NCBI RefSeq assembly: GCF_009727055.1
Contig: NC_052352.1
Coordinates: forward strand, 27,686,740 to 27,750,739
Direction of reading: 5' to 3'
Origin: Benincasa hispida
Lineage: Eukaryota > Streptophyta > Magnoliopsida > Cucurbitales > Cucurbitaceae
DNA: 64,000 bases
Below, piece by piece: positions 45,218-57,102 of this stretch; the first letter of the stretch is position 1, and each line of letters starts with the position of its first letter. Made by a program: the position numbers and the translations under genes. The notes under the pieces are model-generated. The model made no database searches. It was not told the DNA's origin and saw only the letters and a program-made list of their open reading frames with translations.

Positions 45218-46246
45218 TGCGGCTACTTTTGGCTTTCTTTGTTTAAAGATGCCCTCACCCATTCTGTCAGTTGCAATCAATGTCAAAGAACAGGCAACAT
45301 ATCAAACAAAAATGAGATGCCACTGACTTCCATCCTAGAAGCAGAACTATTTTATGTATAGGGGCATTGACTTTATGGATCCTTCCCTGCCTCTTACGAA
45401 CATCGGTACATCCTGGTAGTAGTCAACTACGTCTCCAAAAGGGGTGAGCTCATTTCCTGTCCCAAGAATGACGCGGCCATGCTGGCCAAATTTCTTAAGA
45501 AGAATATCTTCTCATATTTTACGATGCCCATTGCGTTGATTAGTGATGAAGGTACTCATTTTATTAACTGTATTATTTCCAATTTGCTAACAAAATTTAA
45601 TGTGAAACACAGGGTCGCAACCGTATATCATCCATGATAAATGGTCAGGCGGAAGTTTTCAATAGAGAGATCAAATCCATATTAGAAAATGTGGTAAACA
45701 TCTCTCGAAAGGATTGAGTGTAGAAACTGGATGAGGCTATTTGGGCCTACAAAACCGTATACAAGACGCCCATCGGCACGTCCCACTATGCACTGGTATT
45801 TGGGAAGGCATTCCATCTCCCACTGAAACTAGAGCATAAAGCTCAGTGAGCCCTGAAAAAGTTGAACCTAGATTTGGCAAGCGTAGATAAGGCTCGAAAA
45901 CTTCAATAGAATGAATTGGCATAGTGGCGGTTCACCGCATACAAGAACACAAAGCTCTATAAGGAACGGACTAAGCGGTGGCATGACAGTAGGATTTATA
46001 AGAATGAACTTGTTGTTGGCCAAAGAATTTTTCTTTTTAACTCTCGTCTTCATCTTTTCCCAGGAAATCTTAAGTCAAGGTGGTCCAGGCCATTCATTGT
46101 ACATGAAGTTTTTCCACATGGAGCCATAAAATTGATGAATGACGACGGAAGCAATGTTTTCAAGGTCAATGGGTAGCGTGTGAAGCCCTATTACGGAGGC
46201 TCTATGTATCTTGATAAAGAAACCATTGACCTAGGCAGGCAAGCTT
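45218..46246 (+). pseudogene. Integrase remnant (Athila-like gypsy)
   Basis: Plus-strand integrase. [17 protein letters not shown] ends the zinc region, then the first catalytic Asp (GIDFMDP) in another frame, FLKKNIFS and LISDEGTHF (second Asp, about 45540), and a region equivalent to NREIKSILENV with the Glu (about 45664). Frames then alternate: [18 protein letters not shown], and the C-terminal ELVVGQRIFLFNSRLHLFPG, WSRPFIVHEVFPHGAIKLM and SNVFKVNG with a TAG after it. At least four frame changes. Similar to 21871-22860 but diverged. Confidence 0.85.
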
Positions 46247-46740
46247 AATCACCTATGTTGATGAATCCATGGGCGACTTCCCTCAAACCTTTCCAGGGAT
46301 GTTTTCTCCACTTTACTATGCTTTCATAGTTAACTTCTAGCTTTGATTTATATGATTCTTATTGTTTTGGACTTCTGCTTCTTGACTTCCTCGCTTGAAT
46401 GTTTGAGATTGAATTCTCATCTTATGCGTTGAATATTTCTTGATGCAATGACAAATGAATGATGCATTCATATTGGATGTTATGCAATGAGTTAAATCAA
46501 TCAAAATCGACGCATGGAATGCATAGGGTTTCTGACGATTTGACTCTCGAGGGCAATCAAGTGCGTCGTCTCACAAAACATCCTTTTGTTTGACTTGCAT
46601 TTAGTAAAATGTCATGAAATGACATCATTTCCCTCGACGATTGCACTTCTCAAGCTTAACTTTTATAAACCCTTATTCATTCCATTTTATTCTTTACCAC
46701 TTTCATCAGATCCTTAATCCCTTAAACCCTTAAAACCTCT
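46247..46740 (+). other. Spacer between integrase and env-like ORF
   Basis: AT-rich, with TGATGCATT/ATGCGTTG elements. No recognised coding or structured feature. Confidence 0.5.
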
Positions 46741-48952
46741 TTGAGCTCTCAAGTTCTCTACATTCTCCAATCATCTCTGTTTCCTGATTTTCCCCATACC
46801 TCGTCGAAATCCATAGCTTTGCAGCACAAAAATACCCACAACCCCACCTCTGAGGGCACCAGAATCCTCCCTCCACAGCCGACCACCTCTGCTCCATCAA
46901 CTTTAACACTTACATCTATAAGAGAAGCAGCATTCCTCGCTGTCAGCTGACAAGCTCAAGCTCAACAGAGGATAACCCATCTGTCGATCCATCCTAAGAC
47001 CTTTGGACAAAAACCATCTCTTCTCTAACTATCTCGGCTTCATCACACAATCGCAAGGGATAGCGCAAGGAGAGTGTTCCCACCCCTAGTCCTAAACCAG
47101 TTATGCCAACACTTCCTTCTAAAAGTGAACTCAAGATGAAAGACGATAGAGAAATGCTTGGTAGTATCTTAAGCACCATCGAAAAAGATGGTGGCTTGGT
47201 GGAAGCTAGGGTGGTTAATCAACCTGAAAGGAGAGAAGGGCACTAGGATGAAGCAGTAATGGTGCTGCCTCAAGAGTTAGGCCTTGTGGCCAAGTATCCT
47301 AAAAGAAAAGCGCAAGTTCACCCTGATACCCATCAAGCCGGTGATGGAGGAATTGGTCGAGAAGAATAAAGAAAAGGAAAAGAAGACTAAGGAGAAAAAG
47401 GAAATGGACATAGAGGAGAAGGAAAAAAAGAAAAAAATGAAGGAAGAAAAGAAGTTGAAAAGAGAAGAAAGACGTCGGCGCAAGGCCGAGCGTCCAATAG
47501 TCGAGGAGTAGTCCATCACCGCAAGGGTGGAAGGACCATTAGCAATGCAGTCTGCTGAGCCAACATCACAAGCTGAAATCAAGCTCCCTGAGAAAGGTTG
47601 GCCACATCTACGGCTCAACCAAGGGATGAAGAAGATAAGGATGATAGGCATGAGCCTTTCATCCGAAGGTCAGGAAAAAGAGGAGTAGAAGAAAAGGTTG
47701 TTAGGCCCAAGGCAGATGGACAAGTGACTAGTCTTGAGGTCACCACAACTGAGTCATTTGTAGACCTAGCTGATGTGTGGTTAGCTGAGCGCATCATGTG
47801 AGAAAAATAAGGGAAAGAAAAAGAGAAAAAGAGAAAGGTGAAGATGATGGAAAAAGCCTGTCTGATTATCGCATCTGGTGATCTAGCAAGAAGGCTGCAT
47901 CATGAGGAAATCCACCACAACAATGTGGCGGGAAAAGAAGAAATGTGGAAAAATAAAGAAGAAGATAAATGCATTAAGGCAGCGACTGAAGAGTTTGTTT
48001 AAAAAATGGAAGAGGAGAAAGAAGAAGAGAGAAAAAGAAAAGAAGAAAGAAAAGGAACGCAGGATGGAGAAAATTTTGTGCCAAAAGGAGGAGAAGAGAA
48101 TTGTAAAAGAACGGTAGGAGAAAGAGAAGAAAGAGAAGGAAAAGGAAAATCAAACAGTTTGGTGCATAATGGATGAGTGCCTAAGCAACTCAAATGGCCA
48201 GGTAAAGGGCAAAAAGAAGATGGATGAGTCATCTCTTGGAAAAAAAGCAACAAGGAATGGGAAGAAGGACGATAATGGTATGTTATTGGAAATGGGATTC
48301 TTCCCAGCACAATCATCATTACCTGTCTACATCACCAGCATCATCATAGAGCTAGAATGGGAGGATTTCTGTCAGAGTCCCTCAATCGTTATGCCAAACA
48401 TCGTGCGTGCCTTTTACCATGGTCACTTGCATAAGGATGATGATGTGGTGTCTATGTCGAGTCACAGTATGCCATTCAACGCCAATAAGATCAATGAGTT
48501 ACTCAAGTTAAAAGGCAACCCTGATGCATCCGGCAACAAGTTGATAAGGGTGTCAAGTCACTGATCACATGGATGATGCATTGAAGATTTTGCCCAAACT
48601 AACTCCAAATGGAAGATCTCCCTAAACGACATCCGGACTTTGGCTTCTAATCAATTACTTTGAGAAGCGATGTTGTGGGTCTATTTGGTGAAGAAACGGC
48701 TGATCCCCACAACGCATGGTAAAATCGTATCAAGGGATCGCCTAATGGCTGCCTACTGCATCGTAAAAGGCATCCTCATCGACATTGGGCGCCTCATCGC
48801 ACCGCAAATATGAGAAATATTAGACAAGCCTAGAGGACAACTCTTCTCTCCTTAGACCATCATAAGCCTTTGCCTATGTATGGGCTTTAGTGTTGAAGAT
48901 GAGCCCTTGGCGAAGGTAAATAGGATTATCACGAATAAAATCTTGCGCCAAT
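46741..48952 (+). pseudogene. Env-like extra ORF, second copy
   Basis: Related to 1730-6617. Pro/Ser/Thr-rich start (about 46741-46950), then Lys/Glu-rich coiled stretches (47284-48120), then the same globular domain in 48169-48564 (LLEMGFFPAQSSLPVYITSI, NANKINELLKLKGNPDASGN) and in broken frames to 48950 (AYCIVKGILIDIGRLIAPQI-like). It follows an integrase, as expected for the extra ORF of Athila-type elements. Stops at 46948, about 47510, 47800 and 48562 and frameshifts inactivate it. The family C/D-type LTR starts at 48953 before the expected C-terminus. Confidence 0.75.
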
Positions 48953-50444
48953 TGTTAATACAAGTTATTGTAGCCTTTTACTTAGAATAATGAGGGTAGA
49001 TAAGAAAAATATGCATTGATTATATTAAGAACTAATGCTGAATAATAAACTTGCACTGAAGTTCACTAAAAATTCCTGCTGACCACATATCATGAGTTCA
49101 ATTGCGTCCAAGTGTATTTTGCAGTTGATTGTAGGAGCTGTCCACATGCATCGAGCTTCTACCAGATGAACAAATATTTGATTGCATGCCTTGGGATCCT
49201 TGACCCAATTCCAGTAGATCTTTTACCATAACTTCAGAATGTTGATTGTGATAGCAGTGATGACATTATCACCTATCACATTAGAGATGACGATCGATCA
49301 GAGCGAGAATCCCAACGATTGTCAGTGCATGGCTTTATAAGTAGAGCCTTGAAGCCCATGAAGAAGGAGTCTGAGATTTGAGATTTTTACCTGAGAAGAC
49401 CTTTAGGCTCAATACTTGTACCACAAGTAAAGAGAACAGAGAGTATTTTTTTAGAATTTCCACCTTCAAACTTCACCCTGATCTATCATCGGAGCTTCAC
49501 TGAAGCAAAAAACTGAGAGGACCTTTTCCACTTCCCACGACCATCTCATCACCAGTAGCCTTGACATACATCTATTGGAAGCAAGAAATTATTGAAAACT
49601 GCCATTTCCATTACTTCCTTACTATCTTTTATTGTTGTATTGCATGGTGACTTTAAGAGATTATTCATTTTGTAAACAACTACTCTATTTCTATCTATAT
49701 ATCATCATGACTACTTTCATCATCTCCTCTATCTTTACCTTTTCCTTTTCATTTACCATGAGTAATTAATCTTCACGAGGTAAGGAGGAAGCTTAATGCT
49801 ACGAAATAAGTTGAACCTTTAAATGTTAATCCTGTTTGCTTAGTGTATGACTATTTAAATGCTTACCTATGATCACTCATTGAGTCAAGCAACTATGACT
49901 AACTTCCGGAAAAGGTAAGTAGTTTTGGATCTCACTAAACAAAGTAATAAGTGTTTCTAGAAATAGAAATACATTATGCTCAATGCAACATCGCTCATGC
50001 GTCATAGAAATATCACAAGTGTGGCTGGCCGCCAAGAGGTGTGCGATGAATGGATGTTGCGAGTCAAGATTATCCTTGAAGTTAAACTTAGGGATGTGAC
50101 ATTAATTTCCCCTAAACTCTGCCTTCTCCATACATTTTACACACATTAAAGCGGTTGTCTATCTAAGTTCTCCCAGAACGAAACTCGAAGCATTCTTTGC
50201 TTGTTTAGATACTTTCATCGTGTAGCTTATTTAATCGCATGTTTTTTTTACTCTACTTTAATGATTTTAGCTCTGCCGCATTCATATACATTCCAAATAC
50301 TCGTATTACAAATCCCTGAGTTCGACCTCAACTCACATCGAGAAACTTGTAGTTTGTTTATACTTGGCAAACTATAAGAAAACTTGTGACAAGTGTATGA
50401 TTAACTACAACTAAACGCATAATAAGTTCAACACATAGACATTC
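48953..50444 (+). mobile_element. LTR of a fourth family (D), 5' terminus degraded
   Basis: Starts TGTTAATACAAGTTATTGTA and resembles family B/C openings (CTTTTACTTAGAATAATGAG). TATA CTTTATAAGTAG at about 49331. The shared segment AATCCCTGAGTTCGACCTCA is at 50311-50330. Ends near ...CAACACA. Cut by the copia LTR at 50445. No TSD was found. Confidence 0.65.
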
Positions 50445-52395
50445 TGTTGGATTTTATGTCCTAAAACTCGTAATTTATAATATCATATTCTTATTCAATA
50501 AAGTTGTTATTGAAAATCTTTAGTAAATTTAAATTCTATATTCATGAATCCAATAAACTAAGGATCTGAGGCTATTAAGTTTAAGTTTGAACTTTGTATA
50601 GTGACATAAATGTGGATCAAGTTCAAATATATAGCCAAAATGGTCTATAGTATATGAATAAGGTTGGGCGCCTTATTCTGGGAACACTATAGATGCAACC
50701 CATTTTGTAGTTAGTAAAAACGATGTGATCCTAAACCATTCATGTGGAGACATGAAAATGGGGGCATCCTATGTAAAGAGTTTACATAAGACTGACCATG
50801 AAATAGTTACTTTTTACATTCTAAATGTCGTTTAATGTATAAAACTAACTCTTTCGTTAATTGATGACCTACGTAACTTAGTCTTAATCCTGAGCTAATT
50901 ATGAACTCTTGTTCACTCAGAATAATCCTTAGATCTGCATAGGTGAAGGCAGCTCATTATTGCTGGCCCAATAAGCCTCCCATTTCAGGGGTAAGATCAG
51001 GTGGATAGCTGGGAACATAGGGTGCAAGACGAAATTCACTCCTACCCATTATAGAGATAGTAGATAGATTGTTCCCTTTAGTACTGAATCCAGGTCTTGA
51101 ACAAGGGGCCCCACCCTCTCCTTGGCCCGAGAGGTGTTTGGTTTATAAGTTGGACCTTAAACCAATTGTTCATTAGAGGATCAGTAGAACTTAAAGAATA
51201 AGATGTAGTCTCGGGGGTAAAACGGTTTTTATGACCCAGCTGAGATTATGAACAACCTGTGAAGGATTAGCTTACTAATCATGGTTATATCATATGGACA
51301 CAAATATATCTATAGTGAGGGGAGTGCAACTACGAGACTATAGTGGAATGACCCGTGAGTTAACGAATGTTGATTAGCTCCATCTAAAGAGTTCAGTCAG
51401 CTAATCTCAGATCGTTGGAGCCCATGATCTATAGGTCCATTAGGTTCCCCTACTAGCTTATATGGAATAAACTTAGAACAGTATGATAGAATAATTTGAA
51501 TTGTTCGAATTAGGTGAAGAGAGAGAAATCGACAAGTATATGTGATATAGTGGTCGGTTTTTCAGTTTAGAGATACAGCTTTAATATTTAAATGTGATTT
51601 AAATATCAATAATATGAACACGTTCATATTCGGAAGCTCGGAAATAATGGAAATGGTCAAAAATGTAAAAAGTCAAAGAGTCAACTTTTGACTTTGAAAA
51701 GTCAAACTTTGACCGACCTTATATGTCAAATGTTATTTGAATTTCGAGAAATGAATGTGGATTCATGCTCGGGAGGTCAAAATTAGTCAACACAAAAAAA
51801 TTATAAAAAGTCAAAATGTTGACTTTTCGGTCAAAGATTGACTTTGACAAAATGACTACTTTGCCCTTTGACTAAAGTTAGTGGGAATCCAAACTTTTGT
51901 TGGATAATTCCACTAACAAAATAGTGGGCTAAGTGTGGATTATAGTGGAGACACTAAGCCCACTTAGATAGTGGATTCTAGTTGTTGGGTTTTTATGAAT
52001 TGGTTTCATGCAATTTCTGCATCGCTCTTTTCTATAAATATGGGCTTTCAATTTGGATTAAAAAACTTTTTTGATATTTTGCAAACAATAGTTTTTAAAA
52101 ATTGGGCTGAAAAAAAACCCAAACACAACCCAAAATTCATTCTTCTATTTCCATCTCTTTCTCTCTCTCGGGTTCTTCATCCATGGGTCCCACAACTCGA
52201 TTCTGAGTCTAGAGGATAGTAGGCCAGCTTTAGTGGTTTGTCCAATTCGTGTTTGAGTAGAGATGAGGAGGTTCGGGACCTTCAAAGGTAAGATTTCAAA
52301 AAAACCTTAATTAATTTTATTTAAGGTTGTATGTTTAATTTATGCAATTAGAGTAAAATTGTTCCTCATTTCGCTGCACATGCCTATTTCCATCA
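50445..52395 (+). mobile_element. Copia 5' LTR
   Basis: 1,951 bp from TGTTGGATTTTATGTCCTAA to ...TTTCCATCA, followed after 2 bp by an initiator tRNA-Met primer site. TATA TATAAATAT at 52033-52041. Confidence 0.9.
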
Positions 52396-52397
52396 TG

Positions 52398-52410
52398 TGG
52401 TATCAGAGCA
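52398..52410 (+). other. Primer-binding site, initiator tRNA-Met
   Basis: TGGTATCAGAGCA, complementary to the 3' end of plant initiator tRNA-Met, the standard copia primer. Confidence 0.93.
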
Positions 52411-53160
52411 TGTTTTAATTTTACTCAATTGCATGTGGTGGGTTTTCAATTAATTAGATAAAATTGAGATTGGAAACAAAAATGGTTTTCTAGGTTTTGG
52501 CAATTAAATTAAGTTTTTTTTTTTTTGTAATATTAATTTGTAATTGCTCACATGTTTATGAGCATTAATGTATCAAAAGGGTTTGTAAATTTGTTAGAGT
52601 CATTAGAGTTGAAATTAGATTGTAATTACTCGGTTCCGAGAGAGAGGATAGCTTCAAAATGAAGGGAAAATGGCTCACAGACCCGAAATTTTCTCCCAGA
52701 CCCGACCCGAGCAGCGCTCCAACCCCGGTTTGAAGCAGCTGCATACGTCGCGTGCCCGCGACCCTCGTGCCAATCTGGTTCGTCGCCCCCTGTTCGTGTC
52801 CGCATTTTCTGCCCGGATCTGACTCGCGTGCTCCGCCCGCTTCAGTCGATCCACGCTCCAGCATCCGTTGACCGCCCCTGCAAACGTTGACCAGCTGGTC
52901 CAGACGGTCTGAGAGTGTTTGAAGCTGGTTCAAGAGCGATTTTTTGGGTCGATTTGGGTCGATTCGAGTGTTTGAAGCTGGTTCAAGAGCGATTTTTTGT
53001 AATACACCAAATTATTATTGTAATAATTTAGTTGTTAGCTTAATTTAAGAGCCAAAAACAATCCATTTTAGGGTGTTTAATTAATTATGCATGTTGATGT
53101 ATGTTTTAATTAAATTTTGAATCTTGTTGTGAATATAGTATGCATGTTAAGTTTTTTTTT
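52411..53160 (+). other. Copia leader, no gag remaining
   Basis: Contains a GC-rich island (about 52665-52910), unlike its AT-rich surroundings, and an exact 34-bp duplication (52913-52946 and 52966-52999). No gag frame was recognised before gypsy gag sequence starts near 53161. Confidence 0.6.
52913..52999 (+). repeat. Exact 34-bp direct repeat
   Basis: GAGTGTTTGAAGCTGGTTCA plus 14 more bases repeats at 52966 after a 19-bp spacer that is itself a GTCGATTTGG/GTCGATTCGA doublet. Confidence 0.9.
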
Positions 53161-53284
53161 AATATTCTGACACGTACAACCCTGGGTGGAGAAACCACCC
53201 CAATTTCACGTGGAAAAATCAACAACAAAGCTTTCAACCAGTGGCGCAAAAAGAAGGGTCACCCGGATTTTTCTCGCGAACCAA
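53161..53284 (+). pseudogene. gag fragment after the zinc knuckle
   Basis: Encodes the NPGWRNHPNF-type segment (GETTPISRGKINNKAFNQWR in the open frame) and KKGHPDFSRE, as in the tail of the 17571-17912 copy. The knuckle itself lies upstream and is absent. Continues at 56129 once the solo LTR is set aside. Confidence 0.8.
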
Positions 53285-54726
53285 TGATGACGGGTAATAT
53301 AATTGTGATGCATGTTCTTAGGATATGCATTGATAGTCATGCGTAGATAGTCATGCATTGGAATGAATATGCGTTGACAAATGTATGCGATGACCATACG
53401 TCCTGTCACAAGTTTTCTTGTGCTCACGCCAAGTATAATGCGAACGCAAGTTTCTCGGGTGATCCGAGGTCGAACACGGGGACTTGTAGCACAATGAATG
53501 TAGTAATGTGCATGCGGCGGTTTAAATAAAAGAATGTTGGAGGGGTTGCTAATTAATCCTACTCCTACTCCTAACTAACAGACAACACAATGAGAATATG
53601 AATGAGAGGTAGAGACACGACAACTCTTAACATGAAACAAATGAATGGGAAAGATAGATAAAATGCGGAGATGTTTTCATTGCAACCCTTAAGAGTGACC
53701 GCAAGGGCAACCTTAGTCAACGCAAGCCATGCGATCATGCTACACACACTAAAAGCCTAAATCTAGGACGTATACAGTGGGTATGCATAAGTGTCGAGAT
53801 GACCGCATATAACCACCATATCCTACTTCCTGGATGCATGCAATATCACATCCATAGGGTGCATATGCTGTGTGAAAGAAAATGGAGCTTATCTCTAAAT
53901 TCCCCATTCTTGCCTATACGTTCCAATCCACTCTCCTGAGTCTTAGATTTGGTTTTTAGACTACTCTCCCAAGTAAGCCTAAATGATGAATGAAGCGCTT
54001 ATAGGACAAGGTAACCGCATGAACTTTTCTGACATAAGATTGTTCCTATCCCTTGTGAACAATGACTTACAATGCTTAATGCGACCAACCACTTACCCTC
54101 CCAGACAGTTGGTTGTTGCTAACTTTACTCATAGACAAGTAATGCGTTAGCCTATAGACAAGCGTTGTCGCAGCTTCACACTAAGCAAATAAGGTTTTCT
54201 CACATACTTGCACAACACACACCTCTCGGTGGTTTGCTACATGCTTCATATCCTTAATCCACATGACTAAGTATGTGATACTCAAGCAATCTCACTAAGT
54301 GATGCAATGAATTTAAAGATGCTAAGTAAAAAAGATGGAGATGGAATCAAAGGAAACATAGAAATGTATTGAACACAAAATGTATTAATTCCTTAATCAC
54401 AAAATGTATACAATACAATATAAGAAAAGAAAGGAAAATGAAATGACCGGCTGGAAGCAAAGACTTGCTTCCAGTGGATGTGCATCAAGGTTGTCGGTGG
54501 TGCCATGGATGGGCCGTGGAGCTGACTCTCCCGAGATCTAGCTCCGGTCGAAGTGTAATGGCCCGAGTTCAGGAGGGGTATATGAATGAACCAATATCAC
54601 ATCTGAATGAGAGGGATCCTAAGGACATGAAAGTATGATTAGGAAAGGCTTAAAAGAATTAAAAGTTACTACCTATACCAACAAGGTGCACTTTCCTTTT
54701 CGGTGGCTCAATCATAAGAACTTCAA

Positions 54727-54778
54727 AGATAAGCGTGCTTAGCTTGGAGCAATCCTATGTTGGGTGACCTCTTGGGAA
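54727..54778 (+). promoter_or_regulatory. 5S rRNA-like internal promoter in Cassandra LTR 1
   Basis: A box AGATAAGCGTGCTT (54727-54740) and C box GGGTGACCTCTTGGGAA (54762-54778), as in plant 5S rRNA genes (AGTTAAGCGTGCTT, GGGTGACCTCCTGGGAA). Confidence 0.9.
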
Positions 54779-55114
54779 TTTTCCTAGGATGCATGTGAGT
54801 GAGGACAAAGCATGCTGAAAGGACCCATGTTGGTTTATGGGGACAACTTTCACTTCTAAAAAAGCATTCAAGGCAAGGGAGGAAGGAAGGATGACATAGC
54901 CAGGTCGTAGGGGAATGTCGGGGCCATTAGAGGCCGAATCCAAATTCTGAATCCTGGGCCTGGGGCATTAAAGATGGTATCAGAGTAGATCCTCTCCCAG
55001 TAAGATGTGGTTTGGGGACGAACCAAGTGGAAGCTGGTGGGCATATAACGACTTGAGTTCAAGAGGGGTACATGAATACCTTCCTTTTCGGTGGCTCAAT
55101 TATAAGAAAATCAA

Positions 55115-55166
55115 AGTTAAGCGTGCTTAGCTTGGAGCAATCCTATGTTGGGTGACCTCTTGGGAA
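55115..55166 (+). promoter_or_regulatory. 5S rRNA-like internal promoter in Cassandra LTR 2
   Basis: A box AGTTAAGCGTGCTT (55115-55128) is identical to the 5S box. C box GGGTGACCTCTTGGGAA at 55150-55166. Confidence 0.92.
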
Positions 55167-56128
55167 TTTTCCTAGGATGCATGTGAGTGAGGACAAAGCA
55201 TGCTAAAAGGACCCGTGTTGGTTTATAGGGACAACTTTCACTACTAAAAAAGCATTCAAGGCAAGGGAGGAAGGGAGAATGACATAGCCAAGTCGTAAGG
55301 GACGTAGGGGAATGTCGAGGCCATTAGGGGTCGAATCTGGATTCCAAATCTTGGGCCTGGGGCATTACACGAAGGCTCCAGTCGTCACTCAGAATGGATG
55401 AAGGAGGTGAAGAACTCTCAAGCGTCTTCTCACGCATTTTTTTGGGTTTCAGGGATAATCCCCAGACTACTTGGGGGTTGCAGGGATAATCCCCGGACTA
55501 CTTGGAATTCTACTCATCGGCTTCTATTTATAGAGCTTGGATCACCGACAGCATTAATGGACTGCTCTGAGTCAGACATTCGGCCCGAAGGAACCTCTGC
55601 AACTAATAGCGTGGTAGGTGAAATGTCAACATTATCTTTTGACTTTCCCAAAGTAGATGCGTTGATGCGTTCATTCCACCAACCTTGCGTTGATCCACTT
55701 AGTATGCATTATCGCATAACCATAATCATTCAGTGACCGCATTCGCTTAATACCGCAAATCTACATGATGACCGCAATCACTTGACGAGTGCAACTCCCA
55801 TGTGATGGACGCATATGGGTAATTACCGAAACATCCATGCGTTGATCGACGCGTTCGCCTTTCCGATGGAGAATTTCTCCACATGCGGTCATCTATGCGG
55901 TGGTCCGGTTTCCGCGTTTGCGTTTACTTCTTGCGTTAGCTACAAATATAGAACATTGAATGCATAATATCGCATAATAATGGGCTAGCCAAGATTCATC
56001 ATGTTGAATGATGCAAGCTCATTTTCTCATGAATTCCTAGCATGATTGTCACATATTCTTCTTAACAACCTTCATAATTCTAAGTAAAAGGCCTAAGATG
56101 ACGTGCATTTCTACATGTCATCAACCAA

Positions 56129-57102
56129 CAGTCCAACACATAAACAAGCCAGCAGTTCGCAGCACCACAATCTTCATCCTTAGAAAGCTTGCTGAAGTAG
56201 TATATTGAGAAGAACGAATCAGTGCTTCAGAATCAAGCAACGTCTATCCAAAATCTCGAAATTCAGCTAGGATAGATTGCGGGCGAACTCAAAAACAAAC
56301 CATAAGGAGCGTTGTCGAGCTTAACTGAGCCCCCTCACAACACTAGGGGTATAGGAAAGGAACAATGCTTAGCAGTCTCCTTGCTAAGCAAAAAAATGAC
56401 AGCGGAAGTAGGGGAGGAACCCATCACGACCAACTTGAATGTGGCAACAACAGAGGACCCGTTGACATATGATTTAGAAGAGCCCGAGAAGATGAACCCA
56501 GAAGTTTCGCCCACCTTTAAGCCTCTTGAACATGAGATAGAAGAAGTCCAGCCACCACCATTCCTGCAAAAATTGAAAAAGAAACAGAAGGATGAAGATA
56601 AGATCGCTATGGAGACAGTAACGCAAAATACAACGATCCCACCAAAAATGTGCGACCTAGAAATCTTCACGATACCATGCTCCATTGGAGGGGTCTACAG
56701 TGGCCAAGCACTATACGATCTTGGGGTGAGTATAAACGTAATGCCACTATCAATCTTAAACGATTGAATAAGGGCAAACTCACACCCACGACAAAGACCC
56801 TTCTACTTGTGGACAGATCCTAAATACATCCTAAGGGAGAGTTGAAAGATGCCGCAATCTCAATTGACAAATTCATCTTGTCGGTAAACTTCATCATTTT
56901 GGATTATAAAGCGGACGAAGATGCGCCCATCATATTGGGACGACCATTCCTCTCAACCGGTCGCGATCAAATTGATGTGCACAAGGGGGAAATCGTAACG
57001 AACGTCAATAGGGAAAAGCTCCGGATTAAGGAAGTCAAGATCCCAAAAGACGAGAAAAGAAGAAAAAGCCATCGTGGAAGTAATAAGTCCAGCTTGAAAT
57101 AA
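56129..57102 (+). pseudogene. gag end and protease
   Basis: Begins with the coiled gag tail (about 56180-56330, with stops). Frame 56312-56767 covers the acidic linker (EEPEKMNPEVSPTFKPLEHE), QPPPFLQKLKKKQKDEDK, IPPKMCDLEIFTIPCSIGG, and an active site ALYDLGVSINVMPLSI in which Val replaces the Ala of DLGAS. A segment of about 60 residues before IPPKM is shorter than in the other copies. After a stop at 56765 the next frame (56842-57102) gives SIDKFILSVNFIILDYKADE, DAPIILGRPFLSTGRDQIDV and a Lys-rich end. Reverse transcriptase should follow but is missing. Confidence 0.88.

Larger units (their letters stand above)
54554..55369 (+). mobile_element. Cassandra TRIM retrotransposon, TSD CGAAG
   Basis: A terminal-repeat retrotransposon in miniature. 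LTR 1 54554-54971 (TGTAATGGCCCGAGTTCAGG...GGGGCATTA), primer site TGGTATCAGAG (54975-54985, tRNA-Met type), about 60 bp of internal sequence with purine-rich AAGTGGAAGCTGGTGGG, LTR 2 55044-55369. TSD CGAAG at 54549-54553 and 55370-55374. It carries no proteins, as is usual for TRIMs. LTR 2 lacks about 90 bp present in LTR 1. Confidence 0.93.
53285..56123 (-). mobile_element. Solo LTR, family B, TSD ACCAA, containing a Cassandra TRIM
   Basis: Plus-strand TGATGACGGG...CTACATGTCATCA, flanked by perfect ACCAA at 53280-53284 and 56124-56128. 2,839 bp, or about 2,018 bp without the Cassandra insertion. Reverse TATA TCTATTTATAGAGC at about 55524-55537. Confidence 0.94.

Noticed and set aside
47277..47651. 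Similar hydrophobic minus-strand frame
   Set aside because: Antisense shadow of the second env-like ORF.
50445..52395. Host promoter (TATA plus leader)
   Set aside because: LTR ends and the tRNA-Met primer site show that it is a copia LTR.
55115..55166. A 5S rRNA gene
   Set aside because: Only the internal promoter boxes match; they lie in paired LTRs with a tRNA-Met primer site, so this is a Cassandra element.
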